A stretch of 9,277 nt of DNA from Campylobacteraceae bacterium (GTDB lineage Bacteria; Campylobacterota; Campylobacteria; Campylobacterales; Campylobacteraceae), in the NCBI GenBank assembly GCA_031259875.1, contig JAIRKW010000106.1, positions 1 through 9,277 on the forward strand. Direction: 5' to 3'. Shown one piece after another: positions 1 through 5,178 of the stretch. A model generated the notes under the pieces. The model saw only the letters and a list, made by a program, of their open reading frames with translations, was not told where the DNA came from and ran no database searches. The translations under genes were made by a program, and so were the position numbers. The stretch's first letter is position 1; every line of letters starts with the position of its first letter.

Positions 1-10
1 ATTTTAAGCA

Positions 11-32
11 TATGTACGCCATAATGTACATA
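11..32 (+). promoter_or_regulatory. YefM/YoeB autoregulatory operator (palindrome)
   Basis: TATGTAC (11-17) and GTACATA (26-32) form a perfect inverted repeat, giving two TGTAC hexamers (13-18 TGTACG and 25-30 TGTACA) 12 bp apart. YefM antitoxins of the E. coli type bind paired TGTACA-core palindromes in their own promoter. The site ends seven bases before the antitoxin ribosome binding site AAGGAG (39-44). The promoter itself probably lies partly outside the window. Confidence 0.7.
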
Positions 33-50
33 AATATTAAGGAGTAAAAA

Positions 51-299
51 GTGGTAAGCGTAAATATTACAAATTTCAGAAAATCTATTTTTAGCATACT
101 TGAACAGACTATCAAACACAACGATATTGTAAGCGTAAACACAAAAGCAGGTAATGCTGTTATTATGAGTGAGGACGATTACAACGGCTTAATGGAGACT
201 TTGCATTTAGCTTCTATTTCAAAGATGAAAGAAACGATTGTAGAGGGGCTAAAAACTCCGTTATCAGAATGCGTATCAGAGGATAATGTTACTTGGTGA
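51..299 (+). CDS. yefM: YefM/Phd-family antitoxin
   Basis: An 82-residue antitoxin of the YefM (Phd/YefM) family, which neutralises a YoeB-type ribosome-dependent mRNA interferase and represses its own operon. The N-terminal half has the family pattern: a short first strand (VSVNITNFRKS), then a helix, then VSVNTKAGNAVIMSEDDYNGLMETL (residues about 27-51), matching the conserved NAVIMS.EDYNSLMETLYL block of YefM. The C-terminal tail (about 52-82) is the expected toxin-binding segment. The start is a GTG six bases after AAGGAG (39-44); no in-frame ATG precedes it. The stop codon overlaps the start of the downstream toxin gene, so the two form a coupled operon. A TGTAC palindrome just upstream supports autoregulation. 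The pair lies just outside the proposed mobile element boundary at 583 and on the opposite strand to the element's genes. Confidence 0.88.
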   Translation: MVSVNITNFRKSIFSILEQTIKHNDIVSVNTKAGNAVIMSEDDYNGLMETLHLASISKMKETIVEGLKTPLSECVSEDNVTW

Positions 300-553
300 A
301 AATAGTTTACACAAAACGAGCGTTAAATGATATTCCTAAATTGAAGTCGGCAGGACTTGCTGATAAGACAAAACAACTCATAGAGTTAATAAAGCAAAAC
401 CCTTTTAAAACTTCGCCGTCCTATGAGAAATTACAAGGCGATTTACATGGAGCTTACTCGCGCAGGATAAACATACAGCACAGACTTATTTACGAAGTGA
501 TAGAAACAGAGCACACAATAAAAATAATCAGTATGTGGACACATTACGAATAG
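296..553 (+). CDS. yoeB: YoeB-family toxin (ribosome-dependent mRNA interferase)
   Basis: A RelE-superfamily toxin of the Txe/YoeB branch, about 85 residues, the usual length. YoeB cleaves mRNA in the ribosomal A site. Visible family signature: NPF, then YEKLQGDLHGAYSRRINIQHRLIYEV, and a C-terminal THYE. Counting from the GTG at 296, the likely catalytic residues are Glu44 (YEKL), Arg56/57 (SRRI) and the terminal His83-Tyr84, corresponding to E46, R65 and H83/Y84 of E. coli YoeB, so the toxin looks active. Start choice: GTG at 296 gives a GTGA overlap with the antitoxin stop, typical of coupled pairs; a TTG at 293 is the alternative and adds one residue. Expression should depend on translation of the antitoxin gene. 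Confidence 0.88.
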   Translation: MKIVYTKRALNDIPKLKSAGLADKTKQLIELIKQNPFKTSPSYEKLQGDLHGAYSRRINIQHRLIYEVIETEHTIKIISMWTHYE

Positions 554-582
554 ATTGGCTAAAAATTTAGTTGATTTTTGTA

Positions 583-601
583 TGGTGGAGATAGAGGGAT
601 T
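583..601 (-). repeat. tRNA 3'-end-like sequence, candidate attL
   Basis: Read on minus, this reads AATCCCTC, then a seven-base acceptor-like TATCTCC, one discriminator A, and CCA: exactly the layout of a tRNA 3' end. It matches the tRNA-Ser end at 5160-5178 in 16 of 19 positions and has the same orientation, as expected for an attachment-site repeat. It sits between yefM-yoeB and the first minus-strand gene. The mismatches mean it is either a diverged copy or the end of another tRNA-Ser isoacceptor. An 8-bp stem (595-602 with 616-623) overlaps it. Confidence 0.45.
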
Positions 602-623
602 TAAGCTAACCACTCAAATCCCT
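595..623. repeat. 8-bp stem-loop beside candidate attL
   Basis: AGGGATTT (595-602) pairs perfectly with AAATCCCT (616-623) across a 13-base loop. It lies where the rightward toxin-antitoxin operon and the leftward element genes converge, so it could act as a weak terminator. However, there is no clear T-tract after either arm (TTAAATAG on plus). It may equally be part of the attachment-site architecture. Confidence 0.4.
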
Positions 624-705
624 TTAAATAGCTGTCAATTGATTACATACAATAAGGTTGTTATCCATATTGTTATTCTTATTTTGCATATTCAAAAAAC
701 TTTTT

Positions 706-924
706 TTACTCGGATAATGACTTTTTTCTCTCAACATCATCAAACAGTAAAGCATAAATATCTTGTGCATTAGAATATGCACACTCCAATGCAAAATCAA
801 TATCATCATCTGCTTTTTTGGCTTTAATCATGGTTGATAAAATGCCAATGCAATGCAAAAGCTTGGTTTCTACAAGCTCATTGTTAAACTCTCCAATCCT
901 GTTATTATTGCTCGCTAATCTCAT
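706..924 (-). CDS. Small protein of unknown function at the element end
   Basis: A 72-residue ORF that I do not recognise. The sequence is mostly helix-forming and acidic in the middle (KADDDIDFALECAYSNAQDIYALLFDDVERKK), with no membrane segment and no recognisable motif. It starts 11 bases after the preceding minus-strand ORF (936-1184) and is the last gene of the element's leftward run. The ribosome binding site is weak (AAAGAAC a few bases before an A-run and the ATG). A second minus-strand reading (624-809) overlaps it in another frame and looks like a shadow. Whether it is translated is uncertain; position, strand and spacing favour a real accessory gene. Confidence 0.5.
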   Translation of the reverse strand: MRLASNNNRIGEFNNELVETKLLHCIGILSTMIKAKKADDDIDFALECAYSNAQDIYALLFDDVERKKSLSE

Positions 925-935
925 TTTTTTGTTCT

Positions 936-1184
936 TTAAATTAATTCACACTCTTTTATTTCTAAGCCGTGTGCGTCAATAATAGCTTTTAATTCACTCT
1001 TTTTTATTGGTTCGTCAAATCTGCTATCCAAATCTTTTGCCGATAGCATAAGCGAATAGGCTATAACCTTGTTGTCCTCACTGATTACCCTTTTTATCAA
1101 CTTAGCTATTACCAATAAAACAGTTGCTTTGCTTGCCGATGGCTCACTTAACCGTCCGATTTTGGATAGCTTTTGCATACGCAT
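936..1184 (-). CDS. Small protein of unknown function, coupled to the HTH gene
   Basis: An 82-residue ORF, not recognised. It is soluble-looking, with alternating basic and hydrophobic stretches (KATVLLVIAKLIKRVI, SELKAIIDAHGLEIKE) suggesting a helical protein. Its ATG overlaps by one base (TAATG) the stop codon reached when the upstream HTH gene is read through its amber codon. This supports the idea that the HTH gene originally ran to 1184 and that the two were translationally coupled. A second in-frame ATG (Met3) lies at 1178. No strong ribosome binding site is visible (GATGAGAT upstream), which again fits coupling. It is probably an element accessory gene. Confidence 0.55.
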   Translation of the reverse strand: MRMQKLSKIGRLSEPSASKATVLLVIAKLIKRVISEDNKVIAYSLMLSAKDLDSRFDEPIKKSELKAIIDAHGLEIKECELI

Positions 1185-1630
1185 TAATCAATCTCATCTA
1201 ATTTAATAATAACGGGTTGCTCATAATTGAAAATATCAGTTTCTGTCATATCTGTTTGAGTAAAATTGACAGATTTTTCCAATATGTTCAATTGCTCTAC
1301 AATATCATTTCTGATTTGCTATAAGTCTTTAGGCTGTGCGGTCTCAAGTTTGACTGTTGATAAAGCCTCATCAATACGGTTTAAGTGTTGCAAGAGTTTT
1401 TCATACTTTGCTTTTTTGTCAAATTGATACTGTTCTTTTAAGACTATAAAACTTTGAAATTTCAAGTCGTCTATCTCGGCTTTGAAAAGCCTGCCCCATT
1501 TAATAGCAGTAGGTTTGGATATTTGTAGTTGATTGGCTATCTTGTCATAACTCAAACCGTCTGCTCTTAGCAGTAGAAATTCTTGCTGTCTTTGTTTCTC
1601 GCTCATTTTTTTACCTTGTTTCTCATTCAT
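1184..1630 (-). pseudogene. Helix-turn-helix, small-terminase-like protein split by an amber codon
   Basis: The first part (103 residues, stop TAG at 1319-1321) has an N-terminal helix-turn-helix: FLLLRADGLSYDKIANQLQISKPTAIKWGRLF at about residues 18-49. A helical segment with LLQHLNRIDEALSTV follows. Proteins of this build occur in prophages and integrative elements and are often labelled HTH or small terminase-like. After the TAG the same frame stays open for 44 more codons (beginning QIRNDIVEQLNILEKSVNFT, ending VIIKLDEID), and its TAA overlaps the next ATG. Relatives continue past a PKDL-like segment, so the gene was probably 148 residues with one nonsense change at codon 104. An internal start at 1606 (MSEKQ) has a better ribosome binding site (AAGG) than 1630. 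The truncated product keeps the HTH and could still bind DNA. Suppression of the amber codon is a less likely alternative. Confidence 0.6.
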
Positions 1631-1740
1631 TTTTTGTCTCTTTTTATCGTTTTTTGCTGTTTAAACTTAAAAGTTGTTCAAACATTCGTAGCTATCGAGC
1701 TTCATTGGCATTTTTTTGAAAAATTCTGTACACTAACTTA

Positions 1741-2381
1741 TTAGGGAACAAAATCTCTAATCTTAAAGTTAAAAATTACCTTTTTGATAACCCGTTCGCA
1801 CCTTGTTTTGACCTCATCATACTTGCCCTTTGCATACCGACCTTTGAAAGCAAATTCAAGACGGTATAACTTTGGTTTGATTTTAGCATAATGCTTTACA
1901 TCAAAATGCCTGTTTGTTTTGCTCTCTTTGGCTGTTTTAAGGTAAGTAGTATTCTCTTGTACCTCTTTGGCTCTCTTTTTAAAGCAGAGGCTATTCTAGC
2001 TATGTTAAACGGAGCGTCTTTATCAATGGCTATGTCAATTCGCGCAAAGATGAGGTTGTCTTTGCCGATAATGGCAATCACATCTTTTAAATCCTCGCGC
2101 ATTAGTTTTGATATTTCCGTGTACTGTCTTAGCCCTTGAAATGTAAGAGTTGCGGTTTTGGCTGTTATATGTTTGGTTAGTTTATATTCTAAACCCCGCT
2201 CGGTATATAACAAAGCTAAATAATCATAAAGGGGCAATCGTTTGAGTTTAAATCTTTTGAGTAGTTCTTTATCAAAGTCAAGCCCATTTTTCACAGTGAT
2301 TATTACTCCAAATTCTCTTATTTTTGCTAAAATACCATTGTCAATATTGAGAGCCAAACTGTCAATGTATCCTATTAGCAT
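1741..2381 (-). pseudogene. Rep_trans-like replication initiator with a -1 frameshift
   Basis: The intact frame begins at 2381 (GGAGG at 2393-2397) and encodes a protein with YTERGLEYKLT and RIDIAID (residues 114-120). The latter is the T/R-I/L-D-x-A-x-D signature of phage and plasmid replication initiation factors of the Rep_trans type. This frame stops at 1896, but from about 1980 the -1 frame continues to 1741 with clearly related sequence: TTYLKTAKESKTNRHFDVKHY, then KPKLYRLEFAFKGRYAKGKYDE. Joined, the product is about 213 residues. The switch falls at T TTA AAA (1983-1977 on minus), a valid -1 slippery heptamer in the right phase. Loss of one A from a run now five long would give the same result. 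Such proteins start replication at the element origin. It overlaps the upstream ORF by 20 bases. Confidence 0.65.
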
Positions 2382-2640
2382 TTGGCTTTAAGCCTCCGAA
2401 TGCTTTTAGATACTTCTCGGCTTTTTTTGACTGTTTTTCAGCAATAAATCTGAATTTTACCTTTGCACTGCCTTTATCTCCCCATTCGCTTGTAATGAGG
2501 TCTTGGTGTTCAAGCTCGGCAAAGTATTGATTGGCATTAGAGACATAACTAAAATCCGTTGCCGTAAGTTTTAGCCTTGTCTCATAAAGTGCTTTTAATA
2601 ATCTAACCTTATGTGTTAATCTTTGTTGAGGGGTGGTCAT
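2362..2640 (-). CDS. Small basic protein of unknown function (possible winged helix)
   Basis: A 92-residue, lysine-rich ORF without a family I can name. The middle (LKALYETRLKLTATDFSYVSNANQYFAELEHQDLITSEWGDKGSAKVKFRFI) has the helix-turn-strand rhythm of a winged-helix DNA-binding domain: a helical segment, a recognition-helix-like stretch, a Q-D-L-I-T turn, then two strands. That is an inference from pattern only. Its ATG overlaps the stop codon of the AlpA-like gene (ATGA), with AGAGG six bases before it. Its C-terminus overlaps the Rep start by 20 bases. The tight packing makes AlpA-like, this gene and Rep one operon, so a role in regulation or replication of the element is likely. Confidence 0.7.
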   Translation of the reverse strand: MTTPQQRLTHKVRLLKALYETRLKLTATDFSYVSNANQYFAELEHQDLITSEWGDKGSAKVKFRFIAEKQSKKAEKYLKAFGGLKPNANRIH

Positions 2641-2837
2641 TGTCCACCTCTAACATTATGATTAGCAAGCCATTGGTTGATAGCTTCTTTATTGTAGCGG
2701 ATAAACTGACCTATTTTTGAATAGGGTATTTTTCGCGCCATTCTGTATTTAGCTTGTGTGGCTTTTTTAATGCCGTAAAGCAACTCTAACTCTCGTGGAC
2801 TTAACCACTCTTTATTAATGACATTATTTAAACTCAT
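2637..2837 (-). CDS. AlpA-like / excisionase-type helix-turn-helix protein
   Basis: A 66-residue DNA-binding protein of the HTH_17 (AlpA/excisionase) kind. The pattern EWLSPRELELLYGIKKATQAKYRMARKIPYSKIGQFIRYNKEAINQWLANH (about residues 10-59) shows the typical order: a start helix with WLSP/tP.El, a turn, a recognition helix (ATQAKYR), then I-P-Y-x-K-x-G-x-x-I-R-Y and a closing helix with WL. Family members act as recombination directionality factors or as activators of integrase and replication genes in prophages and satellites. The start at 2837 follows AGGAA by seven bases. It is the first gene of the AlpA-orf92-Rep operon. Two inverted repeats (2860-2873 and 2877-2892) just upstream may be its own or another regulator's operators. 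Confidence 0.8.
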   Translation of the reverse strand: MSLNNVINKEWLSPRELELLYGIKKATQAKYRMARKIPYSKIGQFIRYNKEAINQWLANHNVRGGQ

Positions 2838-2859
2838 TTTGAGTTCCTAAAAATAAAGT

Positions 2860-2873
2860 CATAATGCATTATG
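2860..2873. repeat. 14-bp perfect palindrome upstream of alpA-like gene
   Basis: CATAATGCATTATG is fully self-complementary and begins 23 bases upstream of the AlpA-like start codon. On minus it includes CATAAT, which could serve as a -10 box, so a protein bound here would block transcription of the alpA-orf92-rep operon. It looks like an operator for a dimeric regulator, by position and symmetry only. Confidence 0.5.
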
Positions 2874-2876
2874 CTG

Positions 2877-2892
2877 TGATACCGAAGTATCA
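2877..2892. repeat. Inverted repeat TGATAC-CGAA-GTATCA
   Basis: A 6-bp inverted repeat with a four-base CGAA centre, four bases from the 14-bp palindrome and upstream of the alpA-like operon. TTGATA on minus (2893-2888) overlaps it and resembles a -35 element, though the gap to the nearest -10-like CATAAT is short (14). A regulator-binding site in the leader or promoter is the likeliest role. Confidence 0.45.
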
Positions 2893-2977
2893 AAAATATT
2901 TTATGGAGGAATAATATAAAAAGATTTACTTTATCGCCTACGCATGATGTAAGGTAAAAATATGGGTCAAAATGAGG

Positions 2978-2999
2978 GGTGTCGTATTTTAGGGGGTTT
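2978..2999. repeat. 22-bp direct repeat, copy A
   Basis: Matches 5109-5130 at 20 of 22 bases, same orientation; both differences are A/G transitions. The shared core is TCGTATTTTAG, then GGGTTT. This copy overlaps the stop codon of the 310-residue gene and lies 140 bp upstream of the alpA-like start. Together the two copies flank exactly the recombinase and the 310-residue gene. Confidence 0.75.
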
Positions 3000-3930
3000 A
3001 AACAACCACTCTGAAGTCAAGATTTTCCCTAATCCACTTAAGAGCAATAAAAATGTCTTTTAATTCTTCAATATGGCTTGGTATTTTTACATCATCAATC
3101 GGTTGTTTTTTATCGTCAAATTCTGGCTTGTAATATTCGTCAACTGTAAAAAAATGATTTTCATCGGTCTTGATGAGGTTAATAGCTTCACGACTGAATG
3201 AGTGCTCTATTTTGCTTTCACTTAAAAGTATAGAAAAAAAATCATAAATCAAGTTAAGTGATATTTGTTTTGTAATAGTAGGACAATTTGCAAGCAATTC
3301 ATAATGTAAACATTTCAAAATCAATCTCGGATTTCGTTTTTGCAAGATTTTTACTTTTGGTCTTATAAATAGATTTAGTGTTAAATCATCTGTTGTAACA
3401 GTAATGCCGTCCTTACGCTTTTTCTTGCCCTGAAAGTATTCTCGTAAATTTTGTAATTGATAAGTAAAGTGACATCTCAAATAATGAGCCATAACATCTT
3501 TAGCATTACCATCTATCTTGAGATATTTGAGATATGTATTTGTATCGGTTCTTACCTCTTTATCTAAATCCAAAAAGTTATTCAAAAAATCCACAAAATC
3601 ATTATTAAAATGCTCCGCAATTATATTTAGGCTTTTAATATTTTTTTCGTTATCTCTAATTGTGTCTAAAAGCTCATTCATTTTTAGGTAATAAGCGTAT
3701 CTGTTTATTAGGTCAAGTATATTGTCAACCTCATAGTCTGTGAAGTTGTGCTTAGTATTTTCAAAAGCTGTTTTAATCTGGTCTTGCGTATAATTAAGAT
3801 GGTTTATTTCGGAATATTTTTCACCGCAATACGGCGTATCAGATGTTTTTCTTTGTAACTGTTTTTGGTAATCAAATACCCTTCTCTCTTTTGTCTCTGC
3901 CCACTCTTTTATAACACTCTCTAAGCTCAT
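2998..3930 (-). CDS. 310-residue cargo protein of unknown function, coupled to integrase
   Basis: Not recognised. It is an intact, lysine- and aspartate-rich, apparently soluble and largely helical protein without signal peptide or membrane segment. The N-terminal third is hydrophilic (SVIKEWAETKERRVFDYQK; TQDQIKTAFENTKHNFTDYEVDNILDLINRYAYYL). The middle has a charged basic patch (GKKKRKDG, about residue 170) and LFIRPKVKILQKRNPRLILKCLHYELL. The C-terminus is IFIALKWIRENLDFRVVV. Its ATG comes immediately after the recombinase stop codon (TAA then ATG), with GAGGTGG inside the recombinase end as ribosome binding site, so its expression should follow recombinase translation. In prophages and satellites the slot next to the integrase often holds accessory or anti-phage genes; that is context only. 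It is the longest undamaged ORF in the element. Confidence 0.75.
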   Translation of the reverse strand: MSLESVIKEWAETKERRVFDYQKQLQRKTSDTPYCGEKYSEINHLNYTQDQIKTAFENTKHNFTDYEVDNILDLINRYAYYLKMNELLDTIRDNEKNIKSLNIIAEHFNNDFVDFLNNFLDLDKEVRTDTNTYLKYLKIDGNAKDVMAHYLRCHFTYQLQNLREYFQGKKKRKDGITVTTDDLTLNLFIRPKVKILQKRNPRLILKCLHYELLANCPTITKQISLNLIYDFFSILLSESKIEHSFSREAINLIKTDENHFFTVDEYYKPEFDDKKQPIDDVKIPSHIEELKDIFIALKWIRENLDFRVVV

Positions 3931-5036
3931 TTATTCCACCTCAACATCTATGATATTATTAATTGTTTCATTGCCTTTTTTACTGCTGTTAAAATAGCTA
4001 AGGGATAGGTATTTATTTATCGTAGTAGCGTCTTTATGTCCCAATACTCCGCTTAATGTAATAGAGGCTATCCCTTGCTCGGCTAATGCAGAAACGCAAA
4101 CATTGCGCATATAATGCAAAGCAAACTCGGACATATTGAGATGTTTTTTAAGCCCTGCCATTTGTCTGTCTATGTTGATTAGTTTTTGTCTCATTATCGG
4201 ACTTTGAAACACTAAGCCGTTACGGCCTGTTTTAATTTGTAAAAGAGCCTCTTTTATGAATGGCGGTAATTCATACTTTTGTTTTTTGTTGTTTTTAGTA
4301 TCCTCAAACCAATAGTAATTATTTTCAAAATCTATGTTATGCCATTTGAGATTTAATATCTCACTTTTGCGTCTGCCTATAAGGGCAAATAAAAACAAGG
4401 CTCTATAAAACGGCTCATATTTATAAAATTCCATAATGCCATCATAAATTTGCTTAAATGTTATCATTGCATTCACAACGGGCTTTTTAGTATTTTCTTT
4501 TTTAAGTGTGATAAATTGGGTTGGATTTTCTTTGATAACTCTATTTTTTATCAAAAAATCAAATAGTGGTTTTAATATGTCAAGTATTGTGCCTGCCGTA
4601 CGCGTTGCTTTACCCCCCCCCCATCTTTAAGCTGTCGTATTAAGTCTTGTATTTGGTGTTCTTGTATAGAGCCGATGGCTTTTTTGCCTAAAAAGGGACT
4701 GATAACGCGGGTATAAAATCTTTTTTTCTCTTTAGTCCATCTTTTGTTTTGGTCTAATGTTTTAAAATAGATGTCCCAAACATCATTAAGTTTTGTCTTA
4801 TCGGTAATAGTCAAATCGCCTCGTTTTAATTCAATCCTGTTGCGATACTCGGCAAACATTACTTGAGCCTCTCTTGTGTAGTCTGCTTTGTTCCAACCTG
4901 CCCTCTCAACCAAAATATTAACTTTGCGATAGCGTTTGCCATTCACTCTAAAGTCAAACAAAAACTCTCTAATGTTTTTCTTGTTGATTTTGATGTTTTT
5001 AGCAACTCTTTTGTAATCTGATAAAATTATTGGCAT
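3931..5036 (-). pseudogene. int: Tyrosine recombinase (integrase), frameshifted at a poly-G tract
   Basis: Site-specific recombinase that would integrate the element at the tRNA-Ser 3' end. The first part (5036-4572) holds the arm-binding N-terminus (REFLFDFRVNGKRYRKV) and the core-binding domain (DVWDIYFKTLDQNKRW to QIQDLIRQLKDGGG). The run of ten G (4613-4622) then shifts the frame, and translation stops 13 codons later. The other frame continues KATRTAGTILDILKPLFDFLIKNRVIKENP and the full catalytic domain to 3931: GRRKSEIL (catalytic Arg), lysine-rich hairpin (KNNKKQKYELP), HYMR (H-x-x-R), LGHKD and NKYL (nucleophile Tyr). Eight or eleven G would restore about 367-368 residues; nine gives an immediate TAA. 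All catalytic residues are intact, so this is either phase variation, a recent lesion or a sequencing error. A TATAAT promoter lies at 5081-5076. Confidence 0.85.
4613..4622 (-). repeat. G10 homopolymer inside the integrase gene (C10 on plus)
   Basis: Ten consecutive G on the coding strand, the longest GC homopolymer in an AT-rich window. It encodes a Gly run between the core-binding and catalytic domains. Poly-G tracts of this length are the classic slipped-strand contingency sites of Campylobacter. Frame states: 8 or 11 G gives full length, 9 G gives stop directly after the tract, 10 G (here) gives a 13-residue aberrant tail. Confidence 0.9.
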
Positions 5037-5041
5037 TTTTA

Positions 5042-5061
5042 GGTGTCCTCTTAGGGTGTCC
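5042..5061. repeat. Tandem GGTGTCCT boxes at the integrase ribosome binding site
   Basis: GGTGTCCT occurs at 5042-5049 and 5054-5061, a 12-base period, immediately upstream of the integrase ATG. On minus the copies read AGGACACC, and the nearer one provides the AGAGGA ribosome binding site. It may be a protein- or RNA-level control site, or an incidental duplication. Confidence 0.4.
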
Positions 5062-5075
5062 TTTTTATTTCCATT

Positions 5076-5103
5076 ATTATAAATCCAAATAGATTAGTTG
5101 AAA
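5076..5103 (-). promoter_or_regulatory. Integrase promoter
   Basis: On minus, TATAAT (5081-5076) is preceded by TTTCAA (5103-5098) with a 16-base spacer, ending 39 bases before the integrase ATG. The 22-bp repeat (copy B, 5109-5130) lies just upstream of the -35 position, well placed for an activator or for recombinase arm binding. Confidence 0.5.
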
Positions 5104-5108
5104 CTTAA

Positions 5109-5130
5109 GGTATCGTATTTTAGAGGGTTT
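5109..5130. repeat. 22-bp direct repeat, copy B
   Basis: Second copy of the repeat at 2978-2999 (20 of 22 identical, direct). It lies between the tRNA-Ser 3' end and the integrase promoter. Candidate roles are a recombinase arm site, a shared regulator site of the two element operons, or the edge of a nested int-orf310 module. Confidence 0.75.
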
Positions 5131-5159
5131 CGTAACTGATAGAAAGCTTAAGAAATAGC

Positions 5160-5178
5160 TGGCGGACAGAGAGGGATT
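5160..5178 (-). repeat. Candidate attR within the tRNA-Ser 3' end
   Basis: The last 19 bases of tRNA-Ser (T-stem 3' strand, acceptor 3' strand, CCA) match 583-601 at 16 of 19 positions in direct orientation. The integrase gene starts 124 bases beyond this end and reads away from it. Confidence 0.45.

Larger units (their letters stand above)
583..5178. mobile_element. Mini integrative element in tRNA-Ser(GCU)
   Basis: A run of minus-strand genes between a tRNA-Ser gene and a tRNA-3'-end-like sequence at 583-601. It carries a tyrosine recombinase pointing away from the tRNA 3' end (the usual layout for tRNA-integrating elements), an AlpA-like DNA-binding protein, a Rep_trans-like replication initiator and a phage-type HTH protein. 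Flanking genes (yefM-yoeB, TM2 protein) are on plus. The right boundary is the tRNA 3' end (5160-5178). The left boundary is inferred from 16 of 19 identity to that end and is less certain. No capsid, tail or conjugation gene is seen, so it would need a helper or be a satellite, integrated plasmid or remnant. Recombinase, Rep and HTH genes each carry one interrupting lesion. Confidence 0.65.

Noticed and set aside
555..773. Plus-strand 72-residue ORF after yoeB
   Set aside because: Low-complexity hydrophobic and aromatic content, no ribosome binding site, overlaps the candidate attachment site and the minus-strand ORF 706-924.
624..809. Minus-strand 61-residue ORF
   Set aside because: Overlaps 706-924 in another frame; Met/Ile/His/Asn-rich composition typical of a shadow reading.
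1640..1740. A 14-codon minus-strand ORF (starting MPMKLDSYE) between Rep and the HTH gene
   Set aside because: Too short, preceded only by an A-run with no Shine-Dalgarno; nothing separates it from chance.
1891..2139. Plus-strand 82-residue hydrophobic ORF that looks like a membrane protein
   Set aside because: Antisense to the conserved Rep coding region; the hydrophobic look comes from reading Lys/Glu-rich codons backwards.
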